64,000 bases of DNA from Pyxicephalus adspersus (lineage: Eukaryota > Chordata > Amphibia > Anura > Pyxicephalidae): positions 43,289,116 to 43,353,115 of the forward strand of contig NC_092862.1 in assembly GCF_032062135.1 (NCBI RefSeq), written 5' to 3'. This document shows, piece after piece, positions 58,769 through 64,000 of the stretch. Position 1 is the stretch's first letter, and each line of letters starts with the position of its first letter. Both the position numbers and the translations under genes were made by a program. The notes under the pieces were generated by a model. The model did no database searches, was not told the origin of the DNA, and saw only the letters and a program-made list of their open reading frames with translations.

Positions 58769-59627
58769 CAGCCTGAATTATTAAATCACTCCAAGGATAC
58801 ACTATCATTGATGAAGCTGGGTGATCCAGCAAACCTGCAAAAAATTTTCTTTGCTACTGGTCAGCACCAGGTCCCCTGCAGTCTTCACCTTTAGTAAGCC
58901 CCCACTCAGCCTTAGGGGACTGGTTGCCTCTTCCAGCACTCAGTTCCCCCCAGGACTTAGTGCACAAAGGATGGTGTCTGTAGATGGGCTGGCAGCAAGC
59001 CAGGAGCCCACTGATAGAAGTACCAAGATTCCAATAGACAAGTCCAGAATTCAGAGCCGGAAATCATAACAGATAATCCTTCCACTAGATGAAGTACACA
59101 GGGACAAACACAATCAGAGTTGGGGTCACAGGCAATAGGTCAGTACAGGCAGCGTAAACTCACAGGGTCAAAACCAGGCAAGGTCAGCACAGACACAGAC
59201 TAGCCCAGATCAATGCTACAACAGGCACTGGTGACTGGGTGCAGAGAGGCTATAAAGTCCCAGCAGCCAATAGCAGCGCATGATAGAGTCAGGAGTTAAT
59301 TTGCCTCTAAAATCCCCTTCAGCAGTGCACAGCCTCAAAGTGTGGGCTGGGGATGCCAATAAAATACACCAGGCTCAACGGCTAAAGGGAGGCAGGGGCT
59401 GCTGATATTTCTTTGTTCTCCTTGCTGCTGCAAGTGACATTGCTGGACAAAATAGTCTGTTTGGGATACAGCGGTGGTGCACAGCACAGAACCGCCAGTC
59501 CGATAAGGGTTTCCTAGCACAAATGTTTTTAATCCTGGGCCAGATCCTTTCCAGGTTTGCTTGATAACCCAGCTTCACTGATGAAAGTGTGTCCTCTCCA
59601 GCCTTAGAGAGCTTTATTAAATCAGGC
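58769..59627 (+). mobile_element. Hairpin MITE split by an LTR insertion
   Basis: The left half (58769 to about 58851) has GCCTGAATTATTAAATCACT and GGGTGATCCAGCAAACCTG. The right half (about 59520-59627) has AATGTTTTTAATCCTGGGCC and GAGCTTTATTAAATCAGGC. Together they make one family member with about 670 bases inserted at its centre. Confidence 0.82.
58853..59519 (-). mobile_element. LTR (same family as 207 and 55215) nested in a hairpin MITE
   Basis: Aligns almost throughout with 55215-55870: TGGTCAGCACCAG, TGCAGTCTTCACCTTTA, CCCCAGGACTTAGTGC, GCCAGGAGCCCA, ACAGGCACTGGTGACTGGG, AGCAGCCAATAGCAG and TGACATTGCTG. The right end CCTAGCA matches the reverse complement of TGTTAGG at 207. The left tip is eroded and no clean target duplication is visible. 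Relative to 55215 it carries an unaligned segment at about 59435-59500. Confidence 0.75.
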
Positions 59628-59822
59628 ACATTGTCTCAAAGTCATTTACAAACATGACTGTGACCTTGTTGAAATCTCTGTGCTTGCATTATTACCAGGG
59701 TCTCTCAGCAATGAGATTGGGTATTTATGTGGTTTGTTGCTGAATGTCAGGGGGTTCCCCACCACAAACAAAAAAAAAAAAGAATACTGATTTCAGAATC
59801 CCACTTAAAAAATCTAAAAACA

Positions 59823-59893
59823 TTATTAATATTATTAATATTAATATTATTATTATTATTATTATTAATAATAATAATAATAATATTAATAAG
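59823..59893. repeat. (ATT)n/(AAT)n microsatellite
   Basis: ATT and TTA triplets passing into (AAT)n, a near-palindromic AT-only array. Confidence 0.9.
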
Positions 59894-60025
59894 CAGTATT
59901 TAGAAAACACCAATGTATTATGCAGCGCTGTAAATTAAATAGGGGTTGTAAATGACAAATACAGACATTGACACATGAGGAGGAGGGGACCCTGCCCAAA
60001 AGAGCTTACAATCTAAGAGTAAATT
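59894..60025 (-). mobile_element. LINE/SINE-tail repeat (GCAGCGCTGTA family)
   Basis: TATTATGCAGCGCTGTAAAT, GGGGTTGTAAATGACA, GAGGAGGAGGGGACCCTGCC and AGAGCTTACAATCTAAGAG. It adjoins the ATT array, as the related copies at 61655 and 27640 do. Confidence 0.75.
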
Positions 60026-61609
60026 GAATGGGTACCAAAACTGCACGTTTCGTCACAATGAGAAAAGTTTTCTTGCACCAAGTTACCCTCAGAAATGACT
60101 TAAGACTAAATTAGAACTGATTTTTTTAGTTGAACCCTTTGTTTTTCTATGAAAATTGTTACTATAAAACATTATAATGCTTTGTGGGTAATAAGGAAAA
60201 TTTGGCTCTAGATTAAGTTTGTAATGAATAAGTGAATATGAAAAGGAAGAACAAAGGATAGATTTACCAAAAAGCGTTACGAGACCGAGTAATAAAAACC
60301 ATGGCAGGTTTCATTAGTACCCAAAAAATATATCTCTTTTTCTTTAGGGCTTCATTCTAATATTTCCCTGCTGATCTGATAACCCGCACTACTGTAAAGG
60401 CTAGGAATTAGGGCAAGAAAGGATTAACCCCACTAATATCCCCCAGCAACAGTCCGGTATTGTAAGCAGAATGACAAAACTGTGTTGGTGTAGGGACTAG
60501 GAACAAGAATAATACTAGAGTTTGTTGTTGTTAGTCATCCACGGTCTATTTTGAGCAGCTTTAGCAGTACCAACTTGGGCTGTCACAGAATGGAGTTTTC
60601 CAAACAAAGGACCAAAAGCAACCCGACCGGGACTAAAAAGAACGAATGGGATAGTGGAGTGCCAAGGGGTGTAGAGCATGGCTGGAATACCAGTAGAGAA
60701 AAGGGATAAATAAGACAATGATTGGTAGGGGGGCACTTAATCAGGACAACAAGTAAATATAGCAACATGTGCAGGGGATTAGGAGAAAAGCAGATGTTTT
60801 TACATTTGTTGCTGTATATGTAAATGAATGGCATTAAGGAGTGTTATTGGCACCGCTAGCACCCTCCTAAGCACACCACTGTAAAAAAAAAAAAAAAAAA
60901 AGGAAAAAAGTTTGGCAAAACAGTTGTCTTCAAACCACTCATTAAGAATTCCTCCTCCTAAAATATTAATTTATCTCTTTGCATAAATCCCATTTGTTTT
61001 AACTAATCAGTAAATCAAATGTTTTCCTTTTATCTAACCAAAATTTAGAACATGCCACAATCATCAGTGGTATCAAGGTTTTTGCCTGGATATATCACAG
61101 AACTCTAAGAAGGGCTATGTCGATAGGGATGATCCAAGTTTTTCACACCAATGCAAGCAGTTGTATGATTAGGATTACTGGCAATGAGTCAGGGTCAAAC
61201 CAACATAAGTTTATCATTTGCAGTTAATGGGTTTAGAAACATAAAGTGTAAATAAACTTACAGTTCTTCTAAGGTCTGCTACATCTTCCAACATGACCAG
61301 TATGCTTCCCAAGCATGCTTCATATAGAAATCTCCACATCCCTTGTGATTTTAGGTGCATGGACTTTCCACCTAAATAATATTATTTTGTAACATTCATA
61401 TTAAGAAGAGCAGTTACAAAAATTTTGGAGGAGGGCGATCCCTGAGGATAAGAATGTACGTATCCTATGAAGTATGACAATGAACACAATCAAAAATGGC
61501 ATATATAATGTCTGTATTAATAGTGACCAGAGGTTTTTGTTTTTTTGGGCCTCCCAAAATTGAAACTCAAATACAAATAATAAATGTTGAGTAGTTAAAG
61601 TAACAGTTC
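60026..61609. other. Unassigned stretch
   Basis: An A-run of 20 at about 60882-60901. The 83-codon - strand frame near 60583-60834 has no recognisable domain. Confidence 0.5.
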
Positions 61610-61610
61610 C

Positions 61611-61611
<1 letters not shown>

Positions 61612-61644
<33 letters not shown>

Positions 61645-62040
61645 ATTAATAATAAAAAAACAGAATTTATATAGCGCCAAAATATAATGCAGCGCTGTAC
61701 ATTAAATAGAGGTTGCAAATGACAGACAGATACAGACAGTGACACAGGAGGAGGAGGGGACTCTATCCCAAAGAGCTTACAATCTAGGAGGTGGGGGAAG
61801 TAATAAACAATAGGAGGGGGGATATGAAATGATGGGAAGTAATGAGGGTTTTAAGAGATGGAAGAAAACAGGAGAGCAAGTTTGAAAAGATGGGTTTTGA
61901 GAGCTCTGTTAAAAGAGCAGAAGTAGAAGCAAGCTGAACAGGACGAGAAAGACCACTGCAGAGAGTCAGGGCAGCTCTAGGATTGTTCTTCTTTAAATAA
62001 TGTTTAATGTAAGATAATTTTTCCCGCCTTTGAACTGACA
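61612..62040 (-). mobile_element. LINE/SINE-tail repeat, longest copy, with (ATT)n
   Basis: The array (ATT)n at 61612-61652 is followed by TTTATATAGCGCC, ATGCAGCGCTGTACATTAAA, GGAGGAGGAGGGGACTC, AGCTTACAATCTAGGAGGTG, GGGTTTTAAGAGATGGAAGA and AAAGATGGGTTTTGAGAGCT. It extends about 230 bases further than the copy at 59894. This is a widespread anuran repeat, with its own 3' end at the ATT array. Confidence 0.75.
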
Positions 62041-62645
62041 AATTTGATGGATTGTTTCGTCTGTTCTAGGAATTGGAAAAACAGATCAACTGGCAGGATC
62101 AATTAAACTGTTAACTGTTATTTTAGTAAGATGAATGTAATGTTTTCATTTTGCCCATAGTTACGTTGGAGGTAACCATTGCTTTAAGTCAGAGGTTAGA
62201 ACAAACATTAACATTATTATTGGATGTTCAAGAAGATAAAAACTGGGGTCATAGGTAAAGTAGTAAATTATCAGAAATATATTTTAGGGGTAAGATCATC
62301 AGATAAGGCAATTATTAGTATGACAATAAAATAGGAAAAAGAATAAACATACTTTATCTGCTCAGAATTTTCTTTACACATGTAGTAGAAGCAAGATTTA
62401 TTTTGTTACTAATGCAAATTAGACATAGTGTTCTGGAAAAAGAGAAGGATTATCTAGCTACAAACAATTTAAGAAGTGCAAAACATTCCTTGCCTATGGG
62501 GAAAAAGACAATAAAAAATAATAAAATACAAACATAATGCAAAACTAATCTTTTACTATTACTATTCTGTACTGCAAGTTCCAAAGACAACCAATTTAAC
62601 TTTTCAAAGACATGCCCTGTTCTCAACAAAGAAAAACAGTCTGAG

Positions 62646-62710
<65 letters not shown>

Positions 62711-62999
62711 GCATGGTGTGTCAGTATCAACCAGATTCAAAAATACACTTTGTGTATATATAAAAAGTTGGAGAATACAAAATGATTACACTAAATGTAT
62801 GGGGCAATAGTATTATTTCTTCTAAAAGATGTATCTTCTATTAATAAAAGAAGCCATTGGACTCTACTCCAGTTACTTTGCCTAGGTTCAGAAGATCTCA
62901 TTAGAAAGAAGCATTTCCTTAGTGTCTTCTTAACCACTGAACAGCATCAAATTGTGTAACTGTAGCAAAGCAGAGGCATCAACATGAGTCTGATCGGAA
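62041..62999. other. Unassigned stretch with long (TA)n
   Basis: (TA)n at 62650-62703, about 27 units. The TA array creates a spurious Tyr-Ile repeat frame on the - strand. Confidence 0.6.
62650..62703. repeat. (TA)n microsatellite
   Basis: About 27 uninterrupted units, the longest pure TA run here. Confidence 0.95.
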
Positions 63000-63380
63000 G
63001 ACAACCCTTTTACGTAAGGTAAAAAGTATCTTCTTTTTTTTTGGGGGGGGGGGGGGGAGAATAACACTTTTTTATTTTTTCTTTCCAAAGGCAGAATGGG
63101 AGCACAGAGTCTTCTGGTACATATGTCACACATCCCAGGAACCTCCTGGCTGATCCTTATGCTCATGCTTGATCTTGGGCATGTGCAGAAGACGCTTTTT
63201 CTTCAATAGCTAAAATAGTGTCGTTCCCATGCATGCACCCTGGGCAGTGCAAGATCAGGTGATGTAGGCAGAAGCCGGCAGACGGAAACACTTCCTTCAC
63301 ACCAGAACAAAGGTGGATAACTGGACGGTGCAGGACCGTCTAGATCTGTGGAAGTAAAGGTGAGAAAGTTTTTTTACTTC
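63000..63380. repeat. Interspersed repeat with T-run/G-run
   Basis: TACGTAAGGTAAAAAGTATC, then a T-run passing into about 16 G residues at 63041-63058. GGGCATGTGCAGAAGACGC and CCCATGCATGCACCCTGGGC relate it to 2290-2580 and 54400-54460. Confidence 0.5.
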
Positions 63381-64000
63381 TACTTCTATTTAGTTTAATA
63401 CTATCAGCTACTATGTACTTTCCCGTTTTTCCATTTCTGCTCATGGACTATCCTCCACACTAAATCAAGTTGAATCAGAAGGCTTGAAACAAAACTTAGC
63501 CTCAATACATTTTTAAGATTTTCTGATCTTACATGACTTATATAGTAAGTCAGTAACACATATAATAGTAATAATAATTATAGACACATTTTGTGAATGT
63601 GTCTATGCTGGAAAGAAAAATTTCTGTTTTCCATTTCAGGGACATAATTTTATTTTAATTTGTACAGCGCTGTGTATTATGTTAGTGCTAAATAAATACT
63701 GTCCAATAATAATAATATTGAATATTGATAGGGGTAAAACTGGGTTATTGCCCGGAGCCCTCACCTACTTTAAGGCCCCAAAAAGCAGAATAGCATGGAT
63801 GCTAGGAGCTGGAATGCTGTGCATTTGGAAACTCTTACTTATTAATTTACAGCCACATTTTTTCTCAAACTATCCCTGTTTTGATTCGCTGGAAACAAAG
63901 AGATACAATTGTGAAAAGGATATAGTATTATGATTTTGTTTTATTTTTAAGGGCAACAAAACCCGTGCTGAGAGAATATGAAAGGCTGATATTGCAGAGC
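63381..64000. other. Unassigned stretch with SINE-type tail
   Basis: 63655-63720 carries TTGTACAGCGCTGTGTATTA, TGTTAGTGCTAAATAAATAC and an AATAAT run, the same 3' tail as at 34391. The 84-codon frame at 63679-63933 begins in this tail and is not supported. Confidence 0.55.

Noticed and set aside
22328..59627. Regularly spaced similar units as a CRISPR-like or satellite array
   Set aside because: The shared units are dispersed hairpin MITEs at irregular multi-kilobase spacing in a vertebrate genome.
62450..62740. 96-codon - strand frame with a Tyr-Ile repeat
   Set aside because: Produced by the (TA)n array at 62650-62703.

Overview
The window is nuclear DNA from a vertebrate, almost certainly a frog. 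The evidence is a spliced aquaporin-4 gene with vertebrate exon structure, GT-AG introns, AT-rich intergenic DNA, many (TA)n arrays and a dense load of anuran-type interspersed repeats (hairpin MITEs, Tc1/mariner, hAT-like, L1/Tx1-like, tRNA-derived SINEs, solo LTRs). The exact species cannot be read from the sequence.

The only protein-coding gene I can support is AQP4 on the + strand, in five coding exons: 15705-15736, 26831-27245, 28040-28204, 29613-29693 and 30795-31058. They join to a 957-base reading frame (318 residues plus stop). Both NPA motifs fall at residues 97-99 and 213-215, as in human AQP4. The pore residues, the Cys13/Cys17 pair, the internal Met23 start and the C-terminal SSV PDZ ligand are present. 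The TGA stop sits in the TGA CTA G context known to drive translational readthrough of mammalian AQP4, and 27 further open codons follow (31059-31139). This supports a conserved extended isoform (AQP4ex) in frogs and is the most interesting biology here.

Layout. 1-15 kb: intergenic DNA with an LTR (207-910), hairpin MITEs, a Tc1/mariner-type MITE (4745-5234) and the 3' end of an L1/Tx1-like LINE (about 6545-7620, - strand). 15.7-31.1 kb: AQP4, with a very long first intron (11,094 bp). 31.1-33.3 kb: 3' UTR with several candidate poly(A) signals. 33.5-35.1 kb: a three-level nest of transposons. 35-64 kb: apparent gene desert with Tc1 transposase relics, two solo LTRs with exact 5-bp target duplications (45723-46525 and 55215-55870), a 46-bp minisatellite (54856-55137), and an LTR nested inside a hairpin MITE (58769-59627).

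No tRNA, rRNA, CRISPR or second cellular gene is visible. Short open frames elsewhere fall in repeats or show no recognisable protein family.
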